Notes: generated from the sequence alone by a model not told the origin. 64,000 nt of DNA from Metabacillus kandeliae (GCF_021166585.1 NZ_JAJOZE010000001.1:142062-206061); one strand, 5' to 3'; positions 41,965 to 51,577 are shown, counted from the first letter of the stretch. A program made the numbers and translations.

Positions 41965-42741
41965 ATGGGAGAAACGCTGCAAAACATACGCAGACAGATT
42001 AGAGAAAACAGCTGGGACAAGCCTACTGCAGGTCATGCTGAAGGTTATGTACAGGCGAATTTAGTGATACTCCGAAATGAGCTTGCCTACGATTTTCTTT
42101 TATTTTGTATGAGAAACGAGCAGGCATGCCCGCTTTTGGATGTAACAGATGCAGGTTCACCGGTTCCTAAGCTGTCAGCGCCGGAATGCGATCTCCGGAC
42201 AGACGTGCCGAAATATAGAGTTTACAGGAATGGCGTGCTGGAAGAAGAAAGAAAAGACATTAAAGACCTTTGGGAAGAGGATTTTACCGCATTCCTCCTC
42301 GGGTGCAGCTTTACATTTGAAACTGCGCTGATGAATCATGGCATTCCGTGCAGGCATATTGAAGAAGAGGTAAATGTGCCAATGTATAAGACGAACATTC
42401 CGCTCAACCCTGCCGGCGCTTTCAGCGGGACAATGGTCGTCAGCATGAGGCCGCTTGCGGCAAAGGATATTGGCAAAGCAGTTCAAATTACAGCGCGGTC
42501 ACCGAAATCTCACGGAGCTCCCGTGCATATCGGCAATCCGGCTGAAATCGGCATTACAGAAATTGATTCTCCTGATTACGGTGATGCTGTCAGCATTAGA
42601 GATGGCGAGGTGCCGGTATTTTGGGCTTGCGGTGTTACACCGCAAAATGCAGCTGCTGCATCAAAGCCGGAACTGATGATCAGCCATTCGCCCGGTCATA
42701 TGTTTTTGACAGATTTAAAGAATACGGATTTAATGATATAA
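41965..42741 (+). CDS. ycsI: DUF1445 putative hydro-lyase (YcsI)
   Basis: 258 residues of the D-glutamate cyclase-like / DUF1445 family. Seen: PLLDVTDAGSPVPK, DLWEEDFTAFLLGCSFTFE, HIEEEVNVPMYKTNIP and GVTPQNAAAASKPELMISHSPGHMF ends. Related mammalian D-glutamate cyclase interconverts D-glutamate and 5-oxo-D-proline, so a role in disposing of the D-isomer for the same pathway is likely but unproven. Last gene of the operon, before a terminator. Confidence 0.88.
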   Translation: MGETLQNIRRQIRENSWDKPTAGHAEGYVQANLVILRNELAYDFLLFCMRNEQACPLLDVTDAGSPVPKLSAPECDLRTDVPKYRVYRNGVLEEERKDIKDLWEEDFTAFLLGCSFTFETALMNHGIPCRHIEEEVNVPMYKTNIPLNPAGAFSGTMVVSMRPLAAKDIGKAVQITARSPKSHGAPVHIGNPAEIGITEIDSPDYGDAVSIRDGEVPVFWACGVTPQNAAAASKPELMISHSPGHMFLTDLKNTDLMI

Positions 42742-42751
42742 GCTGGACATC

Positions 42752-42789
42752 TACCCTGCTGTTCTAATCGGCAGGGTTTCCGCTTTTTT
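42752..42789 (+). terminator. Terminator of the pxp operon
   Basis: ACCCTGC / GCAGGGT stem with an 11-nt loop, then TTCCGCTTTTTT. Confidence 0.65.
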
Positions 42790-42880
42790 CGACAGAACTT
42801 TCCTTAAAATTTTCATGTGATGTGGTAAAATGGTGAAGGAATGCATTACTAAATCTACTATAGTCAAGGAGCAGATAATA

Positions 42881-43810
42881 ATGGAAAAAGTACTTATCTT
42901 TGGTCATAAAAACCCTGACACAGATACAATTACTTCAGCGATCGCTTATGCTGAGCTGAAAAATAAGCTTGGCGTGGAAGCAGAGCCTGTCAGACTCGGT
43001 GAAATTAACGGAGAAACTGAATTTGCTCTGAAACATTTTAATGCCCGGGTACCGCGCTTAGTAGAAAAAGTGGCGCAGGAATCAAGCGGCGTCATTTTAG
43101 TTGACCACAACGAGGCACAGCAAAGCGCAGAAGACATCCGTGATGCGAAAGTTCTTGAGGTTATTGACCATCACAGAATTGCCAACTTTGAAACAAGCGA
43201 TCCGCTTTACTACCGTGCAGAGCCTGTCGGCTGTACAGCAACCATATTATTAAAGCTCTATAAAGAAAAAGGTATTGAAATAGAAAAGGATACGGCAGGT
43301 TTAATGCTGTCAGCGATCATTTCCGATTCCCTTCTGTTCAAATCTCCTACTTGCACAGAGGAAGATGTGGCAGCAGCGCGCGAACTGGCTGAAATTGCCG
43401 GTGTTGATGCAGAAAGCTACGGTCTTGATATGCTGAAAGCAGGAGCTGATATCAGCGGCAAATCAGCAGCACAGCTGATCTCCCTTGATGCAAAAGAATT
43501 CAAAATGGGAGAAAGCAATGTAGAAGTGGCACAGGTCAATGCGGTTGACCCAGCAGACGTACTGATCTTAAAAGCCGAAATCGAAGAAGAAATGACAAAA
43601 GTCATTACTGAAAAGAACCTGGATCTTTTCTTATTTATCGTGACAGACATCCTCACAAATGACTCTGTAGCCATTGCTCTTGGCGGAAGCAGCCGTGCTG
43701 TTGAGCAGGCGTTCAGCGTCACTCTTGACAGCAACAGCGCTGTGTTAAAAGGTGTTGTATCCCGCAAGAAGCAAGTTGTGCCTGTCCTGACAGACGCGCT
43801 GAGCAAATAA
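42881..43810 (+). CDS. ppaC: Manganese-dependent inorganic pyrophosphatase PpaC
   Basis: Family II PPase hydrolysing pyrophosphate to phosphate. DHH-DHHA2 protein: GHKNPDTDT (residues 8-16) and DHNEAQQS supply metal ligands; the DHH motif is IDHHRIAN (about 97); the C-terminal DHHA2 motif is SRKKQVVP. 309 residues. Start chosen nine bases after AAGGAG. In B. subtilis ppaC is elsewhere; its place here, downstream of the pxp operon, is a lineage difference. Confidence 0.96.
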   Translation: MEKVLIFGHKNPDTDTITSAIAYAELKNKLGVEAEPVRLGEINGETEFALKHFNARVPRLVEKVAQESSGVILVDHNEAQQSAEDIRDAKVLEVIDHHRIANFETSDPLYYRAEPVGCTATILLKLYKEKGIEIEKDTAGLMLSAIISDSLLFKSPTCTEEDVAAARELAEIAGVDAESYGLDMLKAGADISGKSAAQLISLDAKEFKMGESNVEVAQVNAVDPADVLILKAEIEEEMTKVITEKNLDLFLFIVTDILTNDSVAIALGGSSRAVEQAFSVTLDSNSAVLKGVVSRKKQVVPVLTDALSK

Positions 43811-43820
43811 TCTAATGGAA

Positions 43821-43857
43821 GGCATCCGGAATAAGCCCGGATGTCTTTTTTCTTTTT
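43821..43857 (+). terminator. Terminator of ppaC
   Basis: GGCATCCGG / CCGGATGTC stem (one G-U) followed by TTTTTTCTTTTT. Confidence 0.88.
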
Positions 43858-43967
43858 CAGGCTGGCTATCTTAAGTAATAGTCGCCAGTTTAGTACATCC
43901 TAACCAAGGGAAGGAAAAAACTAGTGATTTCTTTCGGGGTAATCTTCTGAAAAAAATGAATATTAAT

Positions 43968-43981
43968 TGTAACCGATTGCA
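43968..43981 (+). promoter_or_regulatory. Candidate activating cre site of ackA
   Basis: TGTAACCGATTGCA matches 12 of 14 cre positions including the central CG. Its centre lies about 56 bp before the start point inferred from the promoter below, the place known for CcpA activation of ackA in B. subtilis. The rest of the 304-bp gap holds no gene. Confidence 0.65.
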
Positions 43982-43995
43982 GGATTTGAAAGCTC

Positions 43996-44024
43996 TTGAA
44001 ATGTCCCTAGGTCAGTGTTTAAAT
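43996..44024 (+). promoter_or_regulatory. Putative sigma-A promoter of ackA
   Basis: TTGAAA, 17-nt spacer, TTAAAT. The -10 is poor (4 of 6), as may be expected for an activator-dependent promoter. Confidence 0.5.
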
Positions 44025-44114
44025 GAAAAAGTCAGTTATTTTTCCCTGCAATGCGGCGAAAAATAAAAGAGGAACGTTTAAACAAAGTTAGGGTTAAGGA
44101 TAAGGAGATATAAA

Positions 44115-45302
44115 ATGGCAAAAATTATTGCAATCAATGCCGGCAGTTCATCTTTAAAGTTTCAGCTGTTTGAAATGCCGAGTGAAGAAGTACTAACAAA
44201 AGGTCTTGTAGAAAGAATCGGGATGGATAACGCCATTTTCACCATTTCGGTCAATGGTGAAAAAAAGACAGAAACAACCCATATTCCAGACCATTCTGTT
44301 GCTGTAAAAATGCTTCTGTCCAAGCTGACAGATTTTCATATTATTGGGTCTCTTAATGAAATTGACGGGATTGGCCACCGTGTGGTTCACGGAGGCGAAA
44401 AATTCAATGATTCTGCCATCATTACGGAAGAGACCCTGAAAGAAATTGAGGAGCTTTCAGATCTTGCTCCCCTGCACAATCCTGCAAACGTAGTAGGAAT
44501 TAAAGCATTTCACGAAGTACTGCCTGATGTGCCGGCTGTCGCTGTTTTTGATACAGCCTTCCATCAGACAATGCCTGAGCAGTCTTTTCTTTACAGCCTT
44601 CCATATGAATATTATCAGAAATACGGGATCAGAAAGTACGGCTTCCACGGAACCTCCCACAAGTATGTTTCTGAAAGAGCGGCAGAGCTGTTAGGCCGTC
44701 CGATTGAGCACCTTCGCCTGATTTCCTGCCACCTTGGCAATGGCGCAAGTATTGCCGCAATTGAAGGCGGAAAATCCATCGATACCTCCATGGGCTTTAC
44801 ACCGCTGGCTGGTGTGGCAATGGGAACACGTTCAGGAAATATTGACCCTGCCCTTCTTCCGTATATCATGGAGAAAACAGGGATGAATGCTGAAGAGGTG
44901 CTGGAAACACTGAATAAAAAGAGCGGACTGTTAGGCGTTTCAGGCCTCTCAAGCGATCTGCGCGATATCACAAAAGCGGCGCATGAAGGAAACTCCCGTG
45001 CTGAAACAGCATTGGAGGTATTCGCCAGCCGGATCCATAAATACATTGGGTCTTATGCAGCAAGGATGAGCGGTGTCGATGCCATCATCTTTACCGCAGG
45101 AATCGGTGAAAACAGCAGTGAAGTGCGTGCCCGCGTATTAAAAGGACTTGAATTTATGGGCATTTACTGGGACCCGGCCCTTAATGAACTGCACGGTGAA
45201 GAGCGCCCGCTGAGCTATCCGCATTCACCAGTCAAAGTATTCGTCATCCCAACAAATGAAGAAGTCATGATTGCCAGAGACGTTGTAAGATTGGCTGACT
45301 AA
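44115..45302 (+). CDS. ackA: Acetate kinase AckA
   Basis: Acetyl phosphate + ADP to acetate + ATP, the last step of overflow acetate production. ASKHA-fold kinase: [14 protein letters not shown] at the start, [31 protein letters not shown] and SCHLGNGAS (phosphate/adenosine loops), [11 protein letters not shown]. 395 residues. ATG follows AAGGAG. Opposes acsA (acetate re-use) earlier in the window; both directions of the acetate switch thus carry CcpA-type sites. Confidence 0.98.
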   Translation: MAKIIAINAGSSSLKFQLFEMPSEEVLTKGLVERIGMDNAIFTISVNGEKKTETTHIPDHSVAVKMLLSKLTDFHIIGSLNEIDGIGHRVVHGGEKFNDSAIITEETLKEIEELSDLAPLHNPANVVGIKAFHEVLPDVPAVAVFDTAFHQTMPEQSFLYSLPYEYYQKYGIRKYGFHGTSHKYVSERAAELLGRPIEHLRLISCHLGNGASIAAIEGGKSIDTSMGFTPLAGVAMGTRSGNIDPALLPYIMEKTGMNAEEVLETLNKKSGLLGVSGLSSDLRDITKAAHEGNSRAETALEVFASRIHKYIGSYAARMSGVDAIIFTAGIGENSSEVRARVLKGLEFMGIYWDPALNELHGEERPLSYPHSPVKVFVIPTNEEVMIARDVVRLAD

Positions 45303-45312
45303 TAATAAACAA

Positions 45313-45355
45313 ACGGCAGCCTTGCTTCTATGATAGAAGTGAGGCTGTTTTTTTT
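45313..45355 (+). terminator. Terminator of ackA
   Basis: CAGCCT(TG)CTTCTA / TAGAAG(TG)AGGCTG stem followed by eight T. Confidence 0.9.
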
Positions 45356-45478
45356 GGCAGCTATGTTAAAGAAGAACGCCGCACCTGTTGATTGGAGCGG
45401 CAGCTGTGAGGAGGCTCCCGCACTGCCCGCGGAAAGCGGACGCCTGCGTGCTGCAATCAACAGCCAAGGAACAAGTTA
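45356..45478 (+). repeat. Truncated copy of the Bacillus GC-rich MITE-like repeat
   Basis: Shares GTTAAAG...CACCTGTTGATTGGAGCGG and GCCCGCGGAAAGCGGACGCC...AATCAACAGCCA with the full element at 53707-53889, but lacks its central part and its right terminal repeat. It fills most of the 293-bp ackA to EcsC-family gap. Confidence 0.8.
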
Positions 45479-45595
45479 TTGCGTGAAAATGGAAGAAAAC
45501 ATAAACAGCATGGCCAAATAAAACACCAGTCAGGGACGTGCTTCATCTATGCTATAATGATTGGGAATTGATGGATCCTATGCAGGGGTGACGGC

Positions 45596-46435
45596 ATGCT
45601 GAATTATAAGGAAAAGCGCCTTTACAGCGAATTGATTCAATGGGAAAAGCATCTGCAGTCAGATATGAGGCCAGACCTTGCCCGTACATATGAGGTATGG
45701 CTGAAAGAAAGCTATGAAAAAATACCGGGCCATTTAAGAAGAACATTTTTTAATCGGGCAGATGATATTTTTCTTCATTTTTATTCACTGATTCAGAATT
45801 CACAGCTTCTGCATGACTCTGGGAGGAAAATCATTTCCATTGCCCAGACCTACGATAACAGCATTGATGCTGTGAACGGGCTGAAAAAATTAAGCGTTGA
45901 TCAAAAGCATTACATTGCGAATACCCAGCTCGCCAGACACAGGCTTTACTCTCTTGTTCAGGGAGGGATGACAGGGGGATTTGGCCTCGCTCTTTATTTA
46001 TTCGACCTTCCCCTTCTATGCGTCATTCAAATAAAAGCCATCCAGCTGACGGCAATGAGCTATGGCTACGAGATGAACAGCCCTTACGAGATGATGACAG
46101 GATTGAAAGTGTACAGAGCGTCTCTTTTGCCGAAGCATCTCCGGTACAGGGAGTGGACAGCTCTCATAGAGGAAGCCAAAAGAAATGCCGGCACTCCTTT
46201 TCTGTATGACAGCGAGGAACCGCTGGCAGATGAGAAGCTCATATATCCAGCCGTTTCACAGATTGCCAAGCTCCTTTTTATTGCGGCAGCGAGGAAAAAA
46301 CTGCTGCAGGGAATTCCCGTGTTTGGCGCAGCCGCAGGAGCGGGGGCCAATTACCGCCTGACAAAGCAAGCAGCAGACTTTGCCCAGCACTACTATGTTT
46401 ACCGCAGTTTTTTGGAAAAGGGAGAGAATGACTGA
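45596..46435 (+). CDS. EcsC-family protein
   Basis: 279 residues of the EcsC family (function unknown; named after a gene beside the Ecs ABC transporter). A hydrophobic patch GGMTGGFGLALYLFDLPLLCVIQIKAIQLTA (cited by ends GGMTGG to QLTA, about residues 122-152) suggests membrane association. The ATG follows GGGGTGA, and a perfect -10 TATAAT is at 45553-45558 although no good -35 is seen. It is close to moaB downstream (16 nt) and may be co-transcribed. Confidence 0.82.
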   Translation: MLNYKEKRLYSELIQWEKHLQSDMRPDLARTYEVWLKESYEKIPGHLRRTFFNRADDIFLHFYSLIQNSQLLHDSGRKIISIAQTYDNSIDAVNGLKKLSVDQKHYIANTQLARHRLYSLVQGGMTGGFGLALYLFDLPLLCVIQIKAIQLTAMSYGYEMNSPYEMMTGLKVYRASLLPKHLRYREWTALIEEAKRNAGTPFLYDSEEPLADEKLIYPAVSQIAKLLFIAAARKKLLQGIPVFGAAAGAGANYRLTKQAADFAQHYYVYRSFLEKGEND

Positions 46436-46451
46436 TAGAAGGAGATTTTTG

Positions 46452-46964
46452 ATGAGTGTACAGGAGCATAAAAAAAATGCGCCGCAGAGTATCTGCGCAA
46501 GCATTGTAACAGTAAGCGACACAAGAGATGAGCTCACAGATAAAAGCGGAGCCCTGATAAAGGAGCTTTTATCAGAGCAAGGCCATGAAATTGCTGAATA
46601 CAGAATTGTAAAAGATGAACAGACGCTTATCAAAAATACCGTCCTGTACAGCTGTGAAAGCAGCCGCATCGATGCGGTGATTATAAATGGAGGCACAGGG
46701 ATTGCAGCAAGAGACGTAACGATCGAAGCCGTTCAGCAGCTTTTTGATAAAGAAATTCCCGGCTTCGGCGAATTGTTCCGCCTGATCAGCTATCAGGAGG
46801 ACATCGGCTCAAGTGCTATGCTGAGCAGAGCGGCAGCAGGCACTGTGATGGGAACTGCCGTCTTTGCGCTTCCAGGCTCAAGCGGTGCTGTCAGACTGGC
46901 CTTGGAAAAACTGATATTGCCGGAGATTCGCCATATAGTCAGAGAACTGAAGAAAGATAAGTGA
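46452..46964 (+). CDS. moaB: Molybdenum cofactor biosynthesis protein MoaB
   Basis: MogA/MoaB family; adenylylates molybdopterin as a step to molybdenum cofactor, although in many bacilli the exact reaction is assigned by homology only. IVTVSDTRDELTDKSG at residues 19-34, INGGTGIAARDVTIEA (GGTG motif) and ALPGSSGAVRLALEKLILPE are diagnostic. 170 residues. Start after GAAGGAG, nine bases upstream. In B. subtilis it sits between ackA and argG as here. Confidence 0.92.
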   Translation: MSVQEHKKNAPQSICASIVTVSDTRDELTDKSGALIKELLSEQGHEIAEYRIVKDEQTLIKNTVLYSCESSRIDAVIINGGTGIAARDVTIEAVQQLFDKEIPGFGELFRLISYQEDIGSSAMLSRAAAGTVMGTAVFALPGSSGAVRLALEKLILPEIRHIVRELKKDK

Positions 46965-46968
46965 TAGA

Positions 46969-46996
46969 AAAGCACAGGATGCCTGTGCTTTTTTAT
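46969..46996 (+). terminator. Terminator of moaB
   Basis: Perfect AAAGCACAGG-ATG-CCTGTGCTTT stem followed by TTTTA. Confidence 0.9.
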
Positions 46997-47096
46997 TTGG
47001 CTTTTAGAATTTTTATACAAGAACATGCACGATCAGTTAACTTAAGGATATTCTTAAAATAGTTAAAATGTATGATAAATAAATGTTTTTTAAGGG

Positions 47097-47125
47097 TTGA
47101 AAAAGGGCGCAAAACTTGGTAAAGT
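47097..47125 (+). promoter_or_regulatory. Putative sigma-A promoter of argGH
   Basis: TTGAAA, 17-nt spacer, TAAAGT, about 73 nt upstream of the argG start codon. Confidence 0.5.
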
Positions 47126-47151
47126 GACATATACAATGTATTATTATTAAT

Positions 47152-47169
47152 CATGAAGTATTTTTATAC
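47152..47169 (+). promoter_or_regulatory. Weak ARG-box-like sequence before argG
   Basis: CATGAAGTATTTTTATAC resembles the AhrC/ArgR box (CATGAATAAAAATTCAAG type) in its left half and AT-rich centre. AhrC control of argG is known in B. subtilis; the site call here is tentative. Confidence 0.3.
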
Positions 47170-47197
47170 AGATATACTACACGTAGGAGGAATACCA

Positions 47198-48400
47198 TTG
47201 GCTAAAAAAGTTGTACTCGCATATTCCGGAGGTCTTGACACTTCCGTTGCCATTAAATGGCTTCAAGAAAAAGGATACGATGTTATCGCCTGCTGCCTTG
47301 ATGTAGGCGAAGGAAAGGATCTCGGATTTATTCAAAATAAAGCACTGGAAGTCGGTGCATTAAATTCTTATGTGATCGATGCAAAAAAAGAGTTTGCTGA
47401 AGACTATGCTCTGATCGCCATGCAGGCGCATGCTCTGTATGAAGGGAAATACCCGCTTGTTTCAGCTCTTTCACGTCCGCTGATCGCAAAAAAGCTGGTT
47501 GAGGTAGCAGAGCGCGAGAATGCAGACGCTGTTGCACACGGCTGTACGGGAAAAGGAAATGACCAGGTTCGTTTTGAAGTGTCCATTAAAGCGCTGAATC
47601 CCCACCTTGAGGTCCTCGCACCTGTAAGAGAGTGGAGCTGGTCCCGTGAAGAAGAAATTCAATATGCGCAGTTTCATCAAATTCCGATTCCAATTAAGCT
47701 GGACAGTCCTTATTCCATTGATCAGAATTTATGGGGAAGAAGCAATGAATGCGGCGTCCTGGAAGATCCATGGGCTGCACCGCCGGAAGAAGCTTATGAT
47801 TTAACACAGCCGCTTGAAGCAACGCCTGAGGAACCTGAGGTAATACAGCTTTCTTTTGAAAAAGGGGTACCTGTTGCCCTTAATGATGAGCACCTTCCGC
47901 TTCATACATTGATTGCCAAGCTGAATGAATTGGCAGGGAAGCACGGTGTTGGAAGAATTGATCATGTTGAAAACCGCCTGATCGGCATTAAATCCCGTGA
48001 AGTGTATGAATGCCCCGGCGCAATGACGCTTATAAAAGCTCATAAAGAGCTTGAAGATTTAACACTCGTTAAAGAACTCGCCCATTTTAAACCGGTGATT
48101 GAGCAGAAAATAACTGAATTGATCTATAACGGTCTTTGGTTTTCTCCATTAAAGCCAGCGCTTGAAGCATTTTTGAAAGAAACGCAGAAAAATGTCACAG
48201 GCACAGTCCGCGTCAAGCTCTTTAAAGGCCATGCCATTGTTGAAGGAAGAAAATCGGTTTATTCTCTTTATGACGAAAAGCTCGCTACTTATACAGCTGA
48301 TGACGCGTTTGACCATGAAGCTGCGGTCGGATTCATTTCCTTGTACGGACTTCCGACAAAAGTGGCCAGCATGGTTCAGAACAAGAAGGTGAAAGCATGA
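47198..48400 (+). CDS. argG: Argininosuccinate synthase
   Basis: Citrulline + aspartate + ATP to argininosuccinate, the penultimate step of arginine synthesis. N-type ATP pyrophosphatase: [15 protein letters not shown] at residues 8-22; [14 protein letters not shown] and the [17 protein letters not shown] segment bind substrates. 400 residues. The TTG start with AGGAGG seven bases upstream gives the normal N-terminus [12 protein letters not shown]; an in-frame ATG 15 codons earlier lacks a ribosome-binding site. Overlaps argH by ATGA. Confidence 0.97.
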   Translation: MAKKVVLAYSGGLDTSVAIKWLQEKGYDVIACCLDVGEGKDLGFIQNKALEVGALNSYVIDAKKEFAEDYALIAMQAHALYEGKYPLVSALSRPLIAKKLVEVAERENADAVAHGCTGKGNDQVRFEVSIKALNPHLEVLAPVREWSWSREEEIQYAQFHQIPIPIKLDSPYSIDQNLWGRSNECGVLEDPWAAPPEEAYDLTQPLEATPEEPEVIQLSFEKGVPVALNDEHLPLHTLIAKLNELAGKHGVGRIDHVENRLIGIKSREVYECPGAMTLIKAHKELEDLTLVKELAHFKPVIEQKITELIYNGLWFSPLKPALEAFLKETQKNVTGTVRVKLFKGHAIVEGRKSVYSLYDEKLATYTADDAFDHEAAVGFISLYGLPTKVASMVQNKKVKA

Positions 48401-49779
48401 AAAAGCTGTGGGGAGGCCGTTTTCAAAAATCGCCTGAGCAATGGGTCGATGAATTCGGAGCTTCCATTGATTTTGATCAAAAGCTGGTGCAAGAGGATAT
48501 CCAAGGCTCGCTTGCCCATGTAAAAATGCTCGCTAAATGCGGCATTCTTGAAGAAAAGGATGCAGACAAAATCATAGAGGGGCTTCAGATTCTGCAGCAA
48601 AAAGCGGAAAAGAATGAACTTTCGTTTTCTGCCGCATATGAAGATATTCACTTAAATCTCGAAAAGCTGCTTATTGATGAAATCGGACCGATAGGAGGCA
48701 AGCTTCATACCGGAAGAAGCCGGAATGACCAAGTGGCAACGGATATGCATCTTTATTTGCGGAACCATGTGGAGGTCATTCTTTCAGGCATTGAAGAGCT
48801 TCAAGATGCACTGCTCCAAAAAGCAGAAGAAAACGTGGAAACCGTTCTGCCAGGCTATACCCATCTGCAGCGCGCGCAGCCCATTTCGCTCGCCCATCAT
48901 TTGCTGGCTTATTTCTGGATGCTGCAAAGAGATAAAGAGAGAATGAAGGAATCTTTAAAAAGGATTAATGTCTCCCCGCTCGGCAGCGGGGCTCTTGCAG
49001 GCACCACTTTCCCGATTGACCGCCATTACAGTGCAGAGCTGTTAGGGTTTGAAGGGATTTATGAGAACAGTCTTGACGGTGTCAGTGACAGAGATTTCAT
49101 TCTGGAATTTTTATCGCATTCCTCCATACTGATGATGCATTTATCAAGGTTTTGCGAAGAATTGATTCTTTGGTGCTCAGAGGAATTTAAATTCATCGAA
49201 CTTGATGACACGTATGCCACAGGGAGCAGCATGATGCCGCAAAAGAAAAATCCTGACATGGCTGAACTCATCAGAGGGAAAACTGGCAGAACATACGGTA
49301 ATTTATTTTCTCTGCTTACGATCATGAAAGGACTTCCGCTTGCATACAACAAAGACCTTCAGGAAGACAAGGAAGGAATGTTTGACACAGTGGAGACAGT
49401 GGAGGGAAGCCTGAAAATCTTTTCGGGCATGACAGCCACGCTGAAGGTCAACAAAGCAAAAATGGGCCAATCTGTAAAAGAGGATTTTTCAAATGCAACA
49501 GAGCTTGCTGACTACTTAGCGAAAAAAGGCATGCCTTTCCGCGAGGCCCATGAGGTTGTCGGCAAGCTGGTTTACCAGTGCATTGAAAAAAGCATTTACC
49601 TGAGCAGCCTGGATTTTGAAGAATACCAAAAGGCATCACCTCTTTTTGAAAAAGACCTGTACGAAGCCCTCGATCCGTATCAGGCTGTTTCCAGAAGAAT
49701 CAGCGACGGCGGCACAGGCTTCGGCAAAGTAAAAGAGGCGCTGCAAAAAGCCTCAGCCCTAATCCAGACAGCTAAATAG
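48397..49779 (+). CDS. argH: Argininosuccinate lyase
   Basis: Splits argininosuccinate into arginine and fumarate. Fumarase/aspartase superfamily: GGRF at the start, [13 protein letters not shown] (residues 103-115), [10 protein letters not shown] and the signature [15 protein letters not shown] (about 275-289) with the catalytic Ser loop. 460 residues. Translation is coupled to argG through the 4-nt overlap. Confidence 0.97.
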   Translation: MKKLWGGRFQKSPEQWVDEFGASIDFDQKLVQEDIQGSLAHVKMLAKCGILEEKDADKIIEGLQILQQKAEKNELSFSAAYEDIHLNLEKLLIDEIGPIGGKLHTGRSRNDQVATDMHLYLRNHVEVILSGIEELQDALLQKAEENVETVLPGYTHLQRAQPISLAHHLLAYFWMLQRDKERMKESLKRINVSPLGSGALAGTTFPIDRHYSAELLGFEGIYENSLDGVSDRDFILEFLSHSSILMMHLSRFCEELILWCSEEFKFIELDDTYATGSSMMPQKKNPDMAELIRGKTGRTYGNLFSLLTIMKGLPLAYNKDLQEDKEGMFDTVETVEGSLKIFSGMTATLKVNKAKMGQSVKEDFSNATELADYLAKKGMPFREAHEVVGKLVYQCIEKSIYLSSLDFEEYQKASPLFEKDLYEALDPYQAVSRRISDGGTGFGKVKEALQKASALIQTAK

Positions 49780-49835
49780 TTTTTCTCCTTTTGCGGAAGC
49801 TAAGTGGTGATAAATCGCTTAAGGAGGCAGTACAG

Positions 49836-49985
49836 ATGAAAAAAGAGGAACAGGATTTTCTTGCATTAGATTCAGAAGGAGACAGCCAGACAGCTGATAT
49901 GATCAAGCATGCCTATGAAAGCGGTGCTGTTGAACAGCCATTTGCCAAAAATGCAGAAGAAACGGAAAAAAGGAAAAAGCAATAA
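49836..49985 (+). CDS. Small hypothetical protein downstream of argH
   Basis: 49 residues, charged and soluble: MKKEEQDFLALDSEGDSQTA... ending AEETEKRKKQ. A perfect AAGGAGG lies eight bases before the ATG, and it lies 57 nt after argH in the same direction, followed by a hairpin, so it is very likely translated as part of the arg operon. B. subtilis has a small gene (ytzD) at the same place, but I cannot confirm homology by eye. Function unknown. Confidence 0.65.
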   Translation: MKKEEQDFLALDSEGDSQTADMIKHAYESGAVEQPFAKNAEETEKRKKQ

Positions 49986-49987
49986 GA

Positions 49988-50017
49988 TAAGGCCGGAGGG
50001 AGCTTCCTTCCGGCTTT
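49988..50017. terminator. Hairpin terminator between the arg operon and the NCS1 gene
   Basis: GCCGGAGGGAGCTTCCTTCCGGC hairpin (written here by its arms GCCGGAGG / CCTTCCGGC) with short T-rich runs on either strand. Confidence 0.6.
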
Positions 50018-50020
50018 AAC

Positions 50021-51319
50021 TTATTGCTTTTTAAATGCGGCAGACAAGAGAAAATACACAAATGACGTTAAGACAAAACTGATAAACCCCGGTGAAAAAG
50101 CTGCAGGGATCAGCAGGTAAACCAGCATTCCGAAACCAATGCCGATCAAAGTATTTTTATTCGCATCACCAAACCCGGCCATCTTTTCTACAGGCTGTTT
50201 AATGAGTAGATAGTCAGTGACAACAACGGCGCACAGCGGGATAATCAAGCAGCCGAGCCAGCCGATAAATAGCTTTGCCTCAGAAACAAGGCTTGGGACC
50301 ATGCTCGCCGCAATCCCTGCCGCCCCGAATAAGAAGGCGCTTTTTAACCTTCCGAGCGCAGGAAAGATATTCAGCAGGCTGAAGCTTCCGGAATAAGCAT
50401 TATTTAAATTAATGGCAATCATGGAAAGAATAGAGGAAAGCAAAACGATTCCTGTTAAAATGCCTGAAGAAGAAAGAGCTGCTGCTGAGATAAAGGGATT
50501 GATTTCATGAAATTTTGCTGCACTGAACGCACCGAGTGCAGCTGTCATCATAAACCCGCACACATTTCCAGCAAACATACCGGCAAAGCCATCCTTTGGC
50601 GACCTTGCATACCGGGTCATATCAGCAGAAGCTGTCGCACCTGAAATGTATTGCACAAAAACAAGGCTTGCGAATAAGCACATTACCCCGAACGGAATTG
50701 AGCCGCCTTGAGAGCTGACAGGTGCGGCAGATGCGGAATCTGTAGTAAAGTAAAGATAAAGAATTACTGCCTGGCCAAGCAATAGGACAGGTAGAAAATA
50801 TTTGGTTGCCCGTTTAACAGCTTCAAATCCAATTACAATAATCAGGATCATGATCGAACTGAGAATGGCGGCAAGCAGCGCAAATGGCGGCCTGACATGA
50901 AAATACCGTTCGGTAAGCGGAATGATCATCATGGTCCCCCCAATGGTCTGCACAGCAAACCAGTACAAGGAAGTAATCGACCTGATGGGCGAAGCAAGAA
51001 ACCTTGCCGCTTTTGTTCCCAGAATGCTCCGGATGAAATACTGTGCAGGTATCCCATCTCTTGCACCAGGCAAGGATAAATAGGAAACAAAGAAAAAAGC
51101 AAGCACAGCGCCGGCCAGACAGCTGAAAAAAGCCTGAAGAATGGACAAGTGCCCTTCTGTCACAGCAAGAGCGGGAAGAAGGACATTTCCTGCATTAACA
51201 GAAAAAGAAAACTGAATGATAAAATATTCAAACCACTTTGTTTTTCTAAGCTCGGCTGGAACGCTCTCAAGGCCAAATTTTTCAATGGCGCCTTGGCGGG
51301 TTCTTTCAATAGTTGCCAT
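50021..51319 (-). CDS. NCS1-family nucleobase:cation symporter (cytosine-permease-like)
   Basis: 432 residues with about 12 hydrophobic helices; member of the cytosine/purine/uracil/thiamine/allantoin permease family. Seen: NAGNVLLPAL in TM1, GATASADMTRYARSPKDGF (conserved TM6-loop motif of CodB-like proteins), INLNNAYSGSFSLLN (TM8). The substrate is not predictable; cytosine, hydroxymethylpyrimidine or another heterocycle are possible. The ATG has only a weak Shine-Dalgarno (GCAGG). The 258-bp upstream region contains hairpins that may be regulatory, but I recognise no known riboswitch. Not part of the B. subtilis order. Confidence 0.85.
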   Translation of the reverse strand: MATIERTRQGAIEKFGLESVPAELRKTKWFEYFIIQFSFSVNAGNVLLPALAVTEGHLSILQAFFSCLAGAVLAFFFVSYLSLPGARDGIPAQYFIRSILGTKAARFLASPIRSITSLYWFAVQTIGGTMMIIPLTERYFHVRPPFALLAAILSSIMILIIVIGFEAVKRATKYFLPVLLLGQAVILYLYFTTDSASAAPVSSQGGSIPFGVMCLFASLVFVQYISGATASADMTRYARSPKDGFAGMFAGNVCGFMMTAALGAFSAAKFHEINPFISAAALSSSGILTGIVLLSSILSMIAINLNNAYSGSFSLLNIFPALGRLKSAFLFGAAGIAASMVPSLVSEAKLFIGWLGCLIIPLCAVVVTDYLLIKQPVEKMAGFGDANKNTLIGIGFGMLVYLLIPAAFSPGFISFVLTSFVYFLLSAAFKKQ

Positions 51320-51577
51320 AGCAGTACCTGCTTTCTTTTATTAAGGTCGGGAGCGCTGCTGATCAATGGTTTGGCCAGTATAGCTGCCGAACTCACCAGT
51401 AAGCGATGCAAAAAGGCAAAACTGAGTTTTGGCATGCAGATGCAGCACTTATTGATCAATAGAGCAATTTTAAAAAGCTATTTCAGCTTTCAAGGCAATG
51501 AAGCCAGACTTTAATTGTAAGCTGAATTCGAAAAAACGGCAATTAACAGAACGCTATGTTTTCAGGAGGAAAAAGGG

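Noticed and set aside
51149-51514. 121-codon plus-strand frame covering the NCS1 permease start and its upstream region
   Set aside because: Mostly antisense to the permease, low-complexity basic/Cys composition and no ribosome-binding site; the region is better seen as regulatory.
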